Assembly (NCBI GenBank): GCA_003508835.1
Contig: PUFA01000072.1
Span: 2,950,501 to 3,014,500, forward strand
DNA: 64,000 bases
Direction of reading: 5' to 3'
Origin: Eonycteris spelaea
Lineage: Eukaryota; Chordata; Mammalia; Chiroptera; Pteropodidae
Shown piece by piece: positions 34,000 through 46,885 of the stretch. Made by a program: the position numbers and the translations under genes. Under the pieces are notes generated by a model. The model was not told where the DNA came from and did no database searches. It was given only the letters and a program-made list of their open reading frames with translations. The first letter of the stretch is position 1. Each line of letters begins with the position of its first letter.

Positions 34000-35300
34000 C
34001 TTCTAACACCTAACCTACCATGCAATGTGCTAGGTACCTGCTAAGATGTGTAAGTCATAGTCCCTGCCTTCCAGGAGCATCTCATAGGTGGTGGAAGACC
34101 TGTGAGTAACACATAGATGTGTTAAAAAAAAAAAGGAATCACATGATACATGCTACACAGATGTGAGCAGTATACACGGAGAATGGAGCAACAATGCATA
34201 AGGATAAGCAGGGCGAGTTTACGCAGAAGGGATATGAGCTACGTTTACCTGACTCCAGAGGGAACAGCCTGTGAAAAGGATGTGGAATCATATAAGTGCT
34301 TGGAGTGTTTGAAGAATGACGAGGAGTTGCCTGGTGGTGAAGTGGTCATGGGGGGCGGGTTGGTGTAGTTAAGCAAAGCCTTGCTCCTAGGGAAGGGTGA
34401 GAGATGGCCTCTAAATGCAAAGACACTTAAAGGCCTGACTTTGGACTTAGCTGGCATCCTGTTGCAGTAGGCAGCCCAGAGAGGTTTGTGAGTAGGGAGT
34501 GATAGGCTTCGCTTTGTGCTTGGGAAACTTACTCTAGTATCAGTGAGGTCTAAAGTAGGGAAGAGTAAAGTAGGCTTTACGTAAGTGGTCGGACGGGCTT
34601 TCTCTGAGACAGTGGCAGTGAGGATAGAGATGGGGAGGCAGGATTTGAGATATTTCGAGTATCAGCTGATATATTGGTTTCTGGGAGTTTAGAAAATGGG
34701 AGCAGTGGAGGGAAGGAGTCAGCAGGGGATGGAAAGTTTGACGCAGCGAGAAGAGAATAGGTGATAGAAATACTGGTATTAGAGAGAAGGCGAGTTTACG
34801 CTTCTGACGTAGAAGCAAAGGACGTGAAGTTGTGTTCTCCAAGAAGTTAAGTGGAGAGGTAGCGGGAATAGCATTTTGGGGTGTTGTTATCTGACTATTA
34901 CTTTCCCATGAAGCAGGACATAAATTGTGAGGGAGGCTAGAGAGGTTTAAGGGGCTTTAAGATATCTGGTAAATATTTAAAAGCTGCTTTGTGGAGTCGG
35001 AAATAGCAAATGACTCCTGAGGCTTCCGGTAAGATGGGAAACAGTGCCATTTTTCTCCAGCAAACCCTTAATTAGGGAATGAAGGAGGGTGTCAAGGGCT
35101 CGAGTCTTGCTGAGTGTAAGGAGAAGATGGAGTGGAATAAGGAGAGAGTTTAAGAGGTAAAGAGGCTGTGATCAGATAGAGTTTTGGGGAGGTGGCAGTG
35201 ATGAGAATGGGGAGTAGGAGGTATAGTCAGGTGGTGGGAGCCTAATAAGAGGGGAATTTGGGGGTCGAGGTTAATGGCGGTCATTGGAAAGGCAGTGTGA
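34000..35300 (+). repeat. Ancient G-rich interspersed repeat
   Basis: 'atgcaatgtgctaggtacct' and 'tagtccctgccttccaggag' start a block that continues with 'gtgagtagggagtgataggc', 'agacagtggcagtgaggata' and similar G-rich sequence, a mammal-wide repeat related to that at 28.3 kb. Family not assigned. No coding. Confidence 0.45.
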
Positions 35301-35879
35301 TCTCAGTGACTGTTTTCCTACCTGGGCAAGGTTTGGGGAGAGACGGAAAGACTCCAGGGAGGACATGCATGTACTTGACAGAGGACTTGAAACCTTGGGT
35401 CACTTCTCCGCTGTGAGGGAAGTCAGGTTAGCCCGTGAAAGCTAGGGCTTACTTACGGAGACAGAGGAGAGAGAACTTTCTGTGAAGAGGCCGCTGATAA
35501 GAAAATGGAGGATCCTGTGCTAATATGCGAAGCTGGCTTAGCAGAGGAAGGGCGTTCCGTGGGGCACGAAAGCTAGTGGGGCAGAACAGAGTCTTTCCCC
35601 AAACATGTAATTTGCAAAATTGAATAAATGACAAATGAGGGAACTTAACAAAATGTAGAGGTGGTCCATATCCCTATCAAGACATTTATTTCATAACTTA
35701 AAAGAACGTGTTGAATGTGGATATATTTTTAATTTAAGGACTTTTGTCAACCTACATTTCTGATTTTGGGGATTTACCCCCTTTATATTCAGTATATATA
35801 TTTGCTAATTAGGAAAGAATATAAATACCAATATTTTAAGTTTTTTGAGGAGAATTAAATGATTTTAGTTTATATAGAG

Positions 35880-37540
35880 TTAAAAATCACTTTTTTGAGA
35901 TACAGTTCCTTGCGTTTTTACACTTGAATAGGGTCTTGTAAGCTCTTCCACAGACAGTATGCAGAACGGTTCCAACACCCCAATAATTTTCTTATTCCAC
36001 CTCTTCATATGCAGATCTCCCCTGACTGCTAACCTCTATAAACCACTGATCTGTTTTATACGCTCATATTTTTTGTCTTTTCTAGAATGTCATACAAATG
36101 GATGTATACAGTATGTAGCCTTTTGAGAATGGCTTCTTTCACTAAGCGTAATACTGTGAAGTTTACTCATATCGCTGTGTGTACCAGTGCGTTCTTTGGT
36201 GTTGCTGAGCACCGTTTCACTGTGTGTTTCGGTCACAGCTTGCTCATCATCCATTCCCCAGGTGAGGGGTTTGGGTTGTTTCCAGCGTTCTGTGGTTCGG
36301 TGGTTACAGAAGAAAAAGGCTGCTATAAACACTGCAGCCAGGTTTTGTGCAAATATGGATTTTGTTTCATTTGGATAAATACTTAAGAGTGGGGTTTCTG
36401 GATTATATGATAAATGTATGTTTAACTGCGGAGGAAACCGCTAACCGGTTTTCCAGAGTGGTCGCACTACTTCGTATTCCTGCAGCAGTGCGTGAGAGCC
36501 CCTGTTCTGTGTTCTCACCAGCACTTGGTACTGTTTGCGTTTCTTGTTTTAGATGTCCCACTGGATGTGTGGTGGTACCTCATCGCGTTTTAATTCACGT
36601 TTCCCTAATGACTAACAGTGTTGAGCATCTTTTCATATGCTTATTTGTCATCTCTAAACCTTCTTTGGTAAAGGGACTAATTTTTTTGCTGATTATTTTT
36701 ATTGGGTTGGTTGTTTTCTTACAGTTTTGGGAGTTCTTTGTATGTTCTTGGCATAAGTCCTTTATGAGATATGTGATTCACATATATTTTCATAGAGTCT
36801 GTAGCTTTTCAGTCCCTTAACAGAGTTCTTTGCAGAGCCAAAGTTTTTTATTTTAGTGAAGTCTGATATACCAATTTTATCTTATGGGTAGTGTTTTTTG
36901 TGTTGTACTTAAAAAATCTTTGCCTTTTCCAAGGTCGTAAAGATTGTTTCCTATGTTTTCTTCCAAGAGTTATAAATTTATAAATTTATAGTTTTAAATT
37001 TCGCACTTAGGTCTGTGATTTATTTTGAGTTCATTTTTGTTTTAATATGAGGTTAAGGTAGAGGTTTGTTTACTTTTTTTGCATATGGATGCCCAGTTGT
37101 TTTAGCATAATTTGTTGTAAAAACTGTTATTTTGCCACAAATTGCACATTTGTTGAAAGTCAGTTGTCCATATTTGCATTGGTCAATTTCTGGACTCTCC
37201 AGTCTGTTCCATTCATCTATGTGTCTTGTGCTTTCACCAATATCATATTGTCGCGGCTATTGTAGCTTTATCGTACATCTTAAAGTTGGGTAGTATGTCT
37301 TCCAACTTTGTTCTTTGTTCTTTCTTGGTTTTGCTATTCTAGCCTCTTTAACTTTCTAAAATATAAATTTTAGAAATTTCAGCTTGTGTATGCATGCAGA
37401 GTCCTGCTGGAGTTTTGATCGGAATTGCGTGAAATCTGTAGATCAGTTTGGGGAGAATTGATATTTAATGCTAATGAGTTTTCTTTGATCTTTTTCATCA
37501 GAGTTTTGTAGTTTCAGCATATGGATCCTTAATACTTGAA
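35880..37540 (-). repeat. L1 fragment (antisense)
   Basis: About 1.65 kb of antisense L1M-type sequence: 'ctagaatgtcatacaaatgg', 'ggcttctttcactaagcgta', 'gctataaacactgcagccag', 'gtttccctaatgactaacag', 'gttctttgtatgttcttggc', 'ggatgcccagttgttttagc'. Ends just before the first coding exon of CEP112. The open frames here are chance. Confidence 0.85.
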
Positions 37541-37557
37541 TTTTAAATCTTTTACAG

Positions 37558-37671
37558 ACTGAACTGTAGAAATGGGAACTGAAGAAGAAAAATGGGAGAA
37601 GCTGGATGCGGAATTCGATCACTTTGTGGTAGATATGAAGCCCTTTGTTTTAAAATTACCCCATAGGTCAG
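37558..37671 (+). CDS. CEP112: CEP112 first coding exon (CDS from 37572)
   Basis: Acceptor tttacag, a 14-nt 5' UTR remainder, then ATG at 37572 (CDS 37572-37671, 33 codons plus 1 nt). It encodes MGTEEEKWEKLDAEFDHFVV and onward to LKLPHRS, the characteristic CEP112 N-terminus. Donor G|GTAAGA. The start is fixed by agreement with the CEP112 N-terminus, with an in-frame TAG at 37566-37568 just upstream. Confidence 0.95.
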
Positions 37672-39850
37672 GTAAGATCGTGTTTGAAAATTAGATTCTA
37701 AGATTAATTTTTTTCTTTATATTATATCATCAATCCAGTGAGCCATCGAAGTGGAAATAAAGCTAAATTCCTTTAGAACTGATTTTTATCTTAAGCTGAT
37801 TAGTAGGATTGTTTACTTTGAGCTGTTCAAGGGGAAATAGAAATTTAGTGATAATGTCTTAATAAACTGCAGAAGGATCTTGTGATACCACTTCTCATAT
37901 GTCATGCGCTTAAAGCACATGGATCTCTAAAGCTAGCTACATCTTTCTTCCTGCGTCTTTTCCTCCTACGGTGGAAATGTTTCCTCTTTCAGGAGCCTGC
38001 TGTCAAAATGACAAAGACTCTGTTGGTCTTGTATGCTTATCAGTTGACTGAATACAGTCAAGTGCGAATGAGTTTTTGCTTCTATCTCGTCTCCAATTTC
38101 TGGTCTGTAATTATGGAATGAGAGTCTTTGTCTCACGTCATAGAATTTTCAAATCATTTAAGGTCTAGAGAACACTGGGAAAGAGTTTGGGTCGGGGGGT
38201 GGTGGTCACTGAAGATTCACCAAGTCATACTAGGCATAAGACTGACTGTAAAGGTGAATCTGACTTGGCAGCTTTAGAGTGGAGGGTTGGAGCGGGGCAA
38301 GAACACAGGCTTTACCCTGTCCAAGTTTCCTATTTCCCTGAAGTGGCCAAGAGACGCTGTATTCCAAACGAGGAGCCACGTCAATATTAGATATTTATTC
38401 CCGGGAGCTGCGCTGGGAGCAGGGCGTGTCGTGTGTGAGCTACCCGTTGTTCTAGGCCCGCAGCCTTTCCTAGTCCAGCATGGCGTGGCATGGTCGTCCC
38501 ACGAAACCTCTTCCTCTACCCTCTTGCTTTGTCAGACTGTGTAACCTTTCTTCCTCTGCTATTCTTCAGAATTATTTCATATCCTGCAGTTCATTCATGA
38601 TTTTTTTGAATTAGTATTTAATGATATTTCTAACTGTGTCAGTCATCTTTTGATATTTTTTTCTTTTTGTTTTAGATCTGCTGATTAGGAAAAATTTTAT
38701 TAAAATCCCATTATAAATGTATTTCAGATAAACTATCTTCACATTTCACTTTCTTTTAAAATAAGTTTTTAGGTACATGGATTTGGATTAAATTACAATC
38801 TTTGGTTCACGACTCATTGTCATTGTACATTCCTGGCCCTCTTTTATTTAATTAATTCTTAGTGAGTGCTTGGGAACTCACACCCCCGGCAAGAACCTGA
38901 ACATTCTTAACAACTTACATTTTGTAGCTGGATTCCACTTTTGATAATGGTTTTTTCCCATCATTTTAAGCAGAGGAATACATTTTTTTGTTAATCGAGT
39001 TGTACTGAATTCTGGCTATTCCAAAATTACATAGATTTTTGTTTGCTGCTGGGCATGTAGAAAATACATAGCTTGAAAACAGTTTACTTAAATTTATCAG
39101 TTTTCATGTTTATATTTTCTTATTGCACAAAGTATGCCCATTATTTCATGAAGTTTGCTTTGTGGTTATGTAATTTTCAAAGCTAAAAATACAAAAGTTC
39201 TTTAGCTCTCATAACTGTAGTGATAAATCTGTATGAGCAAAGTAGTAAATCCAGCCCCAGCGATTTTTTGTAGGAAAAATAATAAATGACTATGACCTTT
39301 AGGAACTAAGAGATTAAAGCAGGCTTATGATTTGTGTTAGATATATAATCCTCAAATTGAGTTAGACTGATAAAAGATTAGTGTCAAAATAGTTTTCATG
39401 AGACCTGAAAACAATTCAGTGTCATGGCAAGATAAGTCAATAGGTTATTATATGTGGATTAAACTGTGTTCTATGTTGCAGGTCGTTTTTAAAGGGATAA
39501 TTATTTTATGAAATTACATGTTTCGTAAAATAGCCCTCAATTATTGTTACAGAGGTTAAAAGGAACTCTACATAAATCAACTACAAATCCCTGAAAATTA
39601 TCAGCTTTAATAAATAAAACATTTGAGATTTAATTTTAGGTTAAGTTTAAAATGCTTAAATAAGACTGTATTTTATCTCTCTCCATTTGTATAATGAGAA
39701 TTATAGAAAGATTTTTCAACACAACTAAAATTATTTTAGAGATGTTTTTATGGCAAATTTTTTATCTCAGAAATTTGACATTAATCCAGAGATTTTATTT
39801 TTGAGAAAGTATTTCTTTACATTTGTCTTGCCTGATCGTTAATTAACTGA
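37672..39850. other. CEP112 intron, nothing recognised
   Basis: Intron between coding exons 1 and 2. No recognised repeat before the hAT relic at 39.86 kb. Confidence 0.4.
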
Positions 39851-39859
39851 TAAACTCTA

Positions 39860-40082
39860 GCCCAGAGGTTGGCAAACTGTAGCCTCTGGGCCAAATCCAG
39901 CCTGCTGCCTTTTTGATAAAGTTTTATTAGAAAACAGTTATGCTCATTTGTTTACATGTAGTGTGTGGTGATTTCGTGCAGCAGTGGCACAGTTGAGTAG
40001 TTGTGCCAGAGACATATGGCCTGCAGAGCCTAAAATGGTTATTGTGTGGCCCTTTAAAGATTGTTTGCTGACCCTTGCTATA
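39860..40082 (-). mobile_element. hAT-Charlie-type DNA transposon relic
   Basis: Starts 'cagaggttggcaaactgtag', continues 'gggccaaatccagcctgctg', 'gataaagttttattagaaaa', 'gagtagttgtgccagagaca', 'atggcctgcagagcctaaaa', and ends 'gtttgctgacccttg'. The ends form short inverted repeats (caGGGGTtGGCAAAC-like). A non-autonomous hAT family common in mammals; subfamily not assigned. Lies 80 bp upstream of CEP112 coding exon 2. Confidence 0.7.
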
Positions 40083-40161
40083 AACAAAAGCAGATTTACA
40101 TAGGTCTTTAATGATTATTTACTGAGAAATCAAGTCTCTAATAGTTCTTATGTATTTCTAG

Positions 40162-40352
40162 AACGGCAGAGGTGTGCACTGTGGATTAGAAAACTGTGCG
40201 AGCCTTCAGGAACAGGTGTAGGAATAATGGGCAGGAAGAATCGAAACCTATATGCGAAACTGCTACTGCATATGCTTAAGCGAGGAGTGATCGAAGGCCC
40301 TTTTATACACCGACCGGAACCGGGGACACTGAAAACTTTGCCTTCGTACATG
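40162..40352 (+). CDS. CEP112: CEP112 coding exon 2
   Basis: 191 nt, phase 1 to phase 0, encoding ERQRCALWIRKLCEPSGTGV, IMGRKNRNLYAKLLLHMLKR, then GVIEGPFIHRPEPGTLKTLP and SYM. Acceptor ttctag, donor ATG|GTAAGT. This is the most conserved part of the N-terminal domain (the region I know as DUF4485). Confidence 0.95.
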
Positions 40353-42131
40353 GTAAGTGTTATTGATCAAAAGGTGTATTAGTTCCTTTAAAAGCGTCAG
40401 TTTATCATCCCTTTTGGGAATGGTCATATTAGTAAGTTCTACGTTCTAGATAATACATTATATAAAACTAAGGTTTTGTTTTCCTCTCTGATTCATTTTT
40501 TCTTATCTTGAAGAGAAATCAGATATTGGCCTATGAGGAAGCTATACTTATTGGTTTAGTCATTACACAGTATTCTACAGTATTTCTAAAAAGCTTAAAG
40601 TTAATTTTTAAGATTGAGCCTTTTCCACTAATTTTCACTGGTTTATAATAACATTTTATGTATGTCAGTAAATTCTAGTTATTAAACTTTTAAATATTTA
40701 AAAATTTTTGAGAGGATGGATTGAATGACTTCTAAAGTTCCTTTCTAATGCAATAAAATGACAGTAGTAAGTTGGAGTTGAGACGTGATTTCCCATACTT
40801 GATTTAATCTAATTTCATTATCAGAATCAGGTTTGTTACGAAAGCAGTTATAATTATGCTTGGTTGATGAATTGTCACTGTCTTGGTCCTTGTCACCATG
40901 AAATACGTCTTCATTTGTGTGGCGTTTGAATACTTGAGAAATCTGAAGTGCTAGGTGTTGGCAGTTGCTGTTAGGATATATATGAATTTTTTTTAATGAA
41001 CTGCAAAAATCTTTTATTTTTTTCTTGTAATTGTATTCTTGTATTTTAAGATTTTTCTGTATTTTATCAGTTACCTTAAACAAAAATTCATTCAAGTGAC
41101 ATTCTGTACAACTAGACCATAACTTCCGTTATCCATGGCAGAACGTCAAAAGTTCTAATGCTGTTACCTCTTGCGTGTTGAAGTACAGCCATGAATCTTG
41201 CTTTAAAATCATTAGTCTTTGGGATAGTAGTTACTCAACTTGATATTTAATTAAACATTGGAGTGACTGTGTCATTCAACAAGAAATGGCTATGCATATC
41301 GATTTGGGATGGAAGATCATGTGTCACCCTTTGCTGGAAAACAGCCCCTTGAGGATTTTTGTGTAGAATTGAGAGAATGATCGTAGAAGTATCCAGTTGA
41401 TGCAGATTTTTCTTCAGAAATGTGTCATGAAGCTCACTTGAAGAGAAATACAAGGGCTAATGTCATTCTTTTTGATGACTAACGGTAGGACGTTTTCTGA
41501 AACATTCAGATGTTGGGATATGAGTATATTGTCTCATGTTTTCCCACTCACACTTAATTTCATAGAATCATAGGAAAGAGATTTATTTTACAAATAATAA
41601 CAATCAGAAGGCTTAGAGATTTGCCTTGGATTTCCTATCTCGTTTACGGTGTGGCCAGAGTAAAATCCTAGCCCTTCAATTCTTGTTCCCACCTTATCAA
41701 GGGATTCCTAATTTTTATTCCTCATTTTTATTGGTTGTGGTTTCTCTGCCCACTGATTCTTTATTTGGGGGTGCAGAGTAGTTAATGATCGTTGAAAGAA
41801 ATAAGTGAGCACGTAATTTCAAAAGAATTTTCCATTTATCTTTTCATAAAGCTACTATTCTTCTTGTACAAATAATTATTATCTCATTTATTCATTATGT
41901 AATTTTATCAGATTTCTTATATAGCAGAGCACAACTAAAATGTAAATATGTTGTCCCTTTTTGTGTTTTTACTATTTCGTAATTCATTGTACATTTAATG
42001 ATTTTTTTTTACATTTTTATGTAACTGAATTTAAGTATTTGAAAAATTGTTACTAAACTTGAAACTTGATGGAAATCTTAACTAATTATAGTAATTTTGA
42101 AAGAATAATTTTTCTAATTTTTAAAAATCAG
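40353..42131. other. CEP112 intron, nothing recognised
   Basis: Intron between coding exons 2 and 3. AT-rich with no recognised repeat. The 116-codon minus-strand frame at 40745-41095 is Lys/Asn-rich and without homology that I recognise. Confidence 0.4.
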
Positions 42132-42298
42132 TCCATCTATTTCGATGAACCAAATCAAGCACAAGCAAAAGCTTCAAGCCCAGAAAGATTGCCAGACTGG
42201 GTAGTGGGGGAGCTGGGGTCAAGCGAACACAGTGGATCGTGGAAGTTTTCTTCTGGAGACGAGTGCGGTCTGGTGCAGTCGCCAGCTGACGTCCACAG
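42132..42298 (+). CDS. CEP112: CEP112 coding exon 3
   Basis: 167 nt, phase 0 to phase 2, encoding SIYFDEPNQAQAKASSPERL, PDWVVGELGSSEHSGSWKFS and SGDECGLVQSPADVH. Acceptor aatcag, donor CACAG|GTACGC. Contains a Ser-rich, low-complexity linker that is diverged from human, as expected for this part of the protein. Confidence 0.93.
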
Positions 42299-44080
42299 GT
42301 ACGCTATGGAAATACGGTTTCGCGTGAGTTTCATCGTTTAGCCTGTCTTTGGAACTGATTCATACATTTCATTTTTTTCTTTTTCTTTCTTTTCTTTTAA
42401 TGGTAAGTAGGTGGTTTACTTTATATTTTTGTTAAAGCTAAAGACCGTGAAGGGATGTTCGGTGTGTTAAATAACAGTTTTGCTTTTTTATTTACTGTAT
42501 TTTCCAAATTATGTTATATTTTTAGCCACTTTTTGGCTATCTGTTATGTATATTCCATTGCTTGGAAAGTGGTACCTGAGAATCTTTAAATAACAATTCT
42601 CTGTTTTCCTTTATGACAAGCATGAATTAAAAACGTTATCAGTCATGAATTAAGACTTCAACAAAATGTAACATCTTGCATATCATCTTGAAGCTCATGC
42701 TTGAATTTCACTCTTTACACTCATTGAACAATATTTGTTTTGATTTAATAAAATAGTGAACGTAAATGTAAACCTCACTAAACTGTGCTTTCTACTAGAG
42801 TGCTATGCTTAACTAGGATTTTTAGAGCAAATAAAAATAAACTTCTAAGTTTTTGAAATACACAAAAAGATGATTATGGTTGTAATATAACTTTTAGCTT
42901 TTAGGAGAGATAGATCTAAACTGGACTTTTATCAAATTTTGAGTTTTACATTTGGCAGTATTCCCTGAAACGTTAAAATATTGGACGGCATCATTCAATG
43001 TGTACCATAGTTTGTACTTCACTCCTCACCATTTTCTTGGTATTTAATTTTTGGAATTTGATTTGGTTAACAAAGTAATCTTCCTTTTCTACTATATATT
43101 TTTTGGTTTATTCCTTAATTAGATACAGAAATGTTACTAGTAATTTGAAATGTCTTCATAGTTGATGTAGTCTGGTTATCTGTTTTTCAGACTTCATGTA
43201 TTATGATGCAAAAGAACTGATGAACACAAAGCAAAGATTTAGTCTATATGAAATTTTTTGATTAGAAAGGGGAAACATTAAAATACAGGCAAAAAAGGAA
43301 AAGGTGATAGAATTAAGAACATACTGAGAAGAGTAAAAAATGAATAGATGAGTCCGTAGGAGGGTGGTATGAAATACATTTTTTTTGTATTCATAGGAGA
43401 AATAAAAGTAGAAGAAGTGTAATTGTGGAATTTTTGTTAGCCTTATAAGCAAGTAAAGAGATTATGGTTTGTATACAAAAAACAAAACAACAACAACAAA
43501 AAAAAACGGTTCTTGTTTGGCAGCAAAATCCATGAGTGTTATGTTTGCCGTAACATTCGTCGAGTAACTGAATGCCGAATTCCCTTCTGGGAGAAATGGA
43601 TGTGGAGTTTACAGTATGAGGGCGACATGAGTACTTTCTCATGCCTTGGAGCTTAGACCAGAGGTTGAAAATTGGCGATCTTCCTGGACTGAACGAATCA
43701 TGTGAATACATTTGTTTTGTTTGACTTACATAATGTCTTTAAAGATTTTTGAATGAGTTGCCAAAATTAACAATTATAGAATTTCATATAAAAGGCTAAG
43801 TTTCTGACTTATTTTAAAAAGTGGAGACCTAGCAACCTTTCTAGAAGACAGCCGTAGGTCGAACCTAAGTAATACTTAGTTACTCCCCTAAGGCAGTTTG
43901 CCTGCTTTATTTCCTGCTAATTCCTGACACTGAGTTTGAGGTCAGTTACATCTGTTATTGAACTTCAGCTTCTTTTTTTTTTTTTTGTTAAGTGGAAATG
44001 AAGTATTTGTTTTTCCATTTTTATATTCAACCAAAAGTAGAAAGAAGAAAGATAAATGAAGGAGCTTGGTCATATGGTTC
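42299..44080. other. CEP112 large intron, first part
   Basis: AT-rich, no exon seen. Contains short A and T runs (43496, 43974). Confidence 0.4.
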
Positions 44081-44094
44081 AAGAAGAGGATAGA

Positions 44095-44214
44095 GTCTAT
44101 GGCCATGCCACCCTGCACACGCCTGATTCCGTCTGATCTCGGAGGCTAAGCAGGGTCGGGCCTGGTTAGTACCTGGATGGGAGACCACCTAGGAAGACCA
44201 GGTGCTATAGGCGT
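44095..44214 (+). mobile_element. 5S rRNA-derived SINE, copy 1
   Basis: A full-length 120-bp 5S rRNA-like body (starting GTCTATGGCCATGCCACCC and ending GTGCTATAGGCGT) followed by an A-rich tail (44215-44245). The pol III internal control region is retained (GCTAAGCAGGGTC, then GGATGGGAGACCACC). Flanking direct repeats of 17 bp, 44084-44100 and 44244-44260, match at 15 positions, which shows LINE-mediated retroposition. Changes shared with copy 2 (ACCACCTAGGAAGAC and ATAGGCGT) separate it from functional 5S rRNA. Fits the 5S-derived SINEs reported from fruit bats. Confidence 0.88.
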
Positions 44215-44699
44215 AAAAAAAATACATAAAAAATAAAATAAAAAAGAGGAGAGAGACTATATCTTTGTGGAAGTGAAGCAGATACTTATATCTGGCAGCA
44301 TAATCACTCATTTATGTAAGGGTAGGATTCAGGATGGGAGGTAGAACTGCCATCTCCAGGGAGTCCAGGTGAATGGACTTTTTCTTTCTCATAAAATTTG
44401 AGAAAATGTAGTGAGAATATTCTTCAAATATTAGTGATTTTTTTCTAGAAAATGAAACCGTAATAAAATCTGCACAAGTTTAACAAATAGCTTATTTCTC
44501 TTTGTTGCTCAACTATAATAAAATGGCATTTTAATGCAAATTACCTGAGCATGAGGTATTAGTTGTAAGTTACATAATAAGTAATTAATGGGAAAGCAGG
44601 CCATCCTTTGGTCCTAGTCATTCTCACAGCTTCAGAAAGCTTTATCTGACATCCTATATGTTTGGGTGACCCTGTTATTTACACCAAGGTACTTTGTGT

Positions 44700-44890
44700 T
44701 CCTTTGTTGCACTCATCACATGTGCAAAGTTTCCATTTCCGTCCTCTTTGCTAGAGTGTAGATTTCATGAGTCAAGAATTGTGTTTTTCCTGTTTGCACT
44801 TTATTTCCAGTGCCTAGCGCTGAGCAGGAAACTGTTAGGAACTCCATAAGCATTTCTGTTTGGTGAGTGCCTGCATGACGGAGGAAATAG
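44700..44890 (+). repeat. L2 LINE 3' end
   Basis: 'gctagagtgtagatttcatg', 'agtcaagaattgtgtttttc', 'ttccagtgcctagcgctgag' and 'actccataagcatttctgtt' are the L2 3' terminal motif series. Confidence 0.7.
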
Positions 44891-44899
44891 ATTTGGGTT

Positions 44900-46390
44900 A
44901 GGCACTGCCACATATTTAATCAGTATAAAAGCCCTTTGAGATAGGTATATGTGGCAGAGAGAATGGCCCACAGGGATTAAAAAAAAAAACTTTTAGAAAA
45001 AGTTTAGGGAAGGATAAATTTTAGAAGTTAAGAGAAGTATGGCTGTAGGATATAGAGATGCCCTCCATACACCAGAAGACAGGGAAGGAGCTGAAAATGG
45101 CACACTTAAATACCTTTTTGGTGAAATGCATGAATATCGGTAAGGCCAAAGGGTTACAATTAGGGCAGCAAAGACAACACAGTGTACCTTTTCCTATATG
45201 TTTCTCAATTTAATTTGATTTATTTAAGAATTTTAATCTGATTTAAAGTTTTAATGTGTATGTACATTAATTAACAGATATTTGAAATTTTATATACATG
45301 CATTTTATATACTAACATTTACTTTAGCTAGAGACAATAAAATTGATTTTTAAGGCCAAATATGTAACGTATTATTTCAGATGAGACGTGGTGGTGAAGT
45401 TCAATGGTGACCTGTCTTCACATTTCTGTTCTAATGTCTGAGTGGTCATACTGTGCTAATGAAAAAGTTAGTATCTGCTAGTGTTGACCCAATACATCTA
45501 ATCAGTTCTGTAAGAAATTGTTTTAAAAGTTTAAGAGGCTTATAATATTTGACACATGTATATTTTTATAGTGAATAATTTATTGTTACTTAGAACTGAA
45601 GTTTAATGCTGCCTCATAAATTTTACAACCACTTCAACTTGTCCTTTGAAAAACCTCTTTAATCTTAAAAGATTTTCCCCCTTAGTGTTTCTTTTTTGAT
45701 CACTTTATAAAATCCTGCTTTACTTAGACCTTTTTGTATGTGAAGTATTTCTAATGGCATTTTAGATTATGCTGTTTGTGTCCTAGCCTTTTTATATTAT
45801 TAAAGATGCGGAGTCCTTTTGAAGCCTCTTTGTTAGGACTCCCTATTCAGTAGAGATGGCACCTTTCCTTTACCTTTATTCTTCTTGTAGGATACGGTAT
45901 GTAGCCTGGTTCTAAACACCTTAGAAGTATTATGAGGTTATAGTCTATCAGGCTTATCATCATTCTTTTCTTTTTCCCCCACCAAGTATACACCATACAC
46001 CAGTAAACTTAGTATTTCACAGTAAATGTAACTAGTTCTGTCCTGTTTTATTTTTTGCTTTCCTTTTTCATATTTCTTGCTTTAAGTTTATGTTATTGGC
46101 CATGTTTTCTTTTAGAAAAACCACTTTCCAAATTGCATTGCTATTTTATTAGAGATCTGTTACTGTCTTTTTATGTGAGAGATCTGCTTATTTTCTTGAC
46201 AATGGAATATTTTAGTTGTGTTTGAGTTTGGAACATGGTTTTACTAAGTGTAAAACATTCCTGGTGATACGCCAGACCTAGAGCTCATGCTGTAGTTTGG
46301 TTAATTTCATTTAGTTCTCTAACCATGAGCTGTATATCTTTATATATTCCTTCCTGGTCGTCTTTCAGAAGCTTACCGTTGAGCTCTGGT
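44900..46390. other. CEP112 intron, nothing recognised
   Basis: AT-rich, no exon or repeat recognised. Confidence 0.4.
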
Positions 46391-46394
46391 AAAG

Positions 46395-46885
46395 GCCTTA
46401 ACTGTCTCTGTGGTAGGCAGACTTCCAGGTGGCCCCACGATCCTGCTCTTGTGTAAGCCCTTCCCCTTGAGTGTGGGCAGACCTGTGACTTGCTTTCAAC
46501 TAATAGAATATGGCAGTGGTGATAGGCTGTCACTTCCATGATTACCTTATGATGTATAAGACTGCCCTGCCAGCTGACTGGCTCTAGAGTCTTGTCGTTT
46601 CCTTGTTGGCTTTGAAGAGGCGAGCTGCTGTAAATCCTGTAGCCGTAAGGCACCGAAGGCTGCCGGCAGCCACGCGAGTGGGAGAAGCGGATGCTTCCCT
46701 AGTCTAGTCTCCAGATGAGAATGCAGCTCTGGCCAAACCATGATTGCACCCTCGTGTGGCCCCAACCAGAGGACCCAGCTCAGCTGCGCCTGCACTTCTG
46801 ACCCACAGGAACTCTGAGAAAATACGTGTTTAAAGCTGTTCGGTTTGTGGCAATTTTCTATGCGGCAGTAGATGACTAATGTAGT
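46395..46885 (+). mobile_element. MaLR/MLT1-like solo LTR
   Basis: 'gtaggcagacttccaggtgg', 'gatcctgctcttgtgtaagc', 'gagtgtgggcagacctgtga', 'gtcacttccatgattacctt' and the end 'tgcggcagtagatgactaat' are typical of mammalian MaLR-type LTRs. No internal gag/pol sequence. The minus-strand open frames of 122 and 116 codons are chance frames in GC-richer LTR DNA. Confidence 0.6.

Larger units (their letters stand above)
32011..37557. other. CEP112 first intron (approximate)
   Basis: No coding exon seen. It holds an unassigned region to about 34.0 kb, a G-rich ancient repeat at 34.0-35.3 kb and an antisense L1 at 35.9-37.54 kb. A diverged MIR-like antisense block may lie at 32240-32350. Confidence 0.4.
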
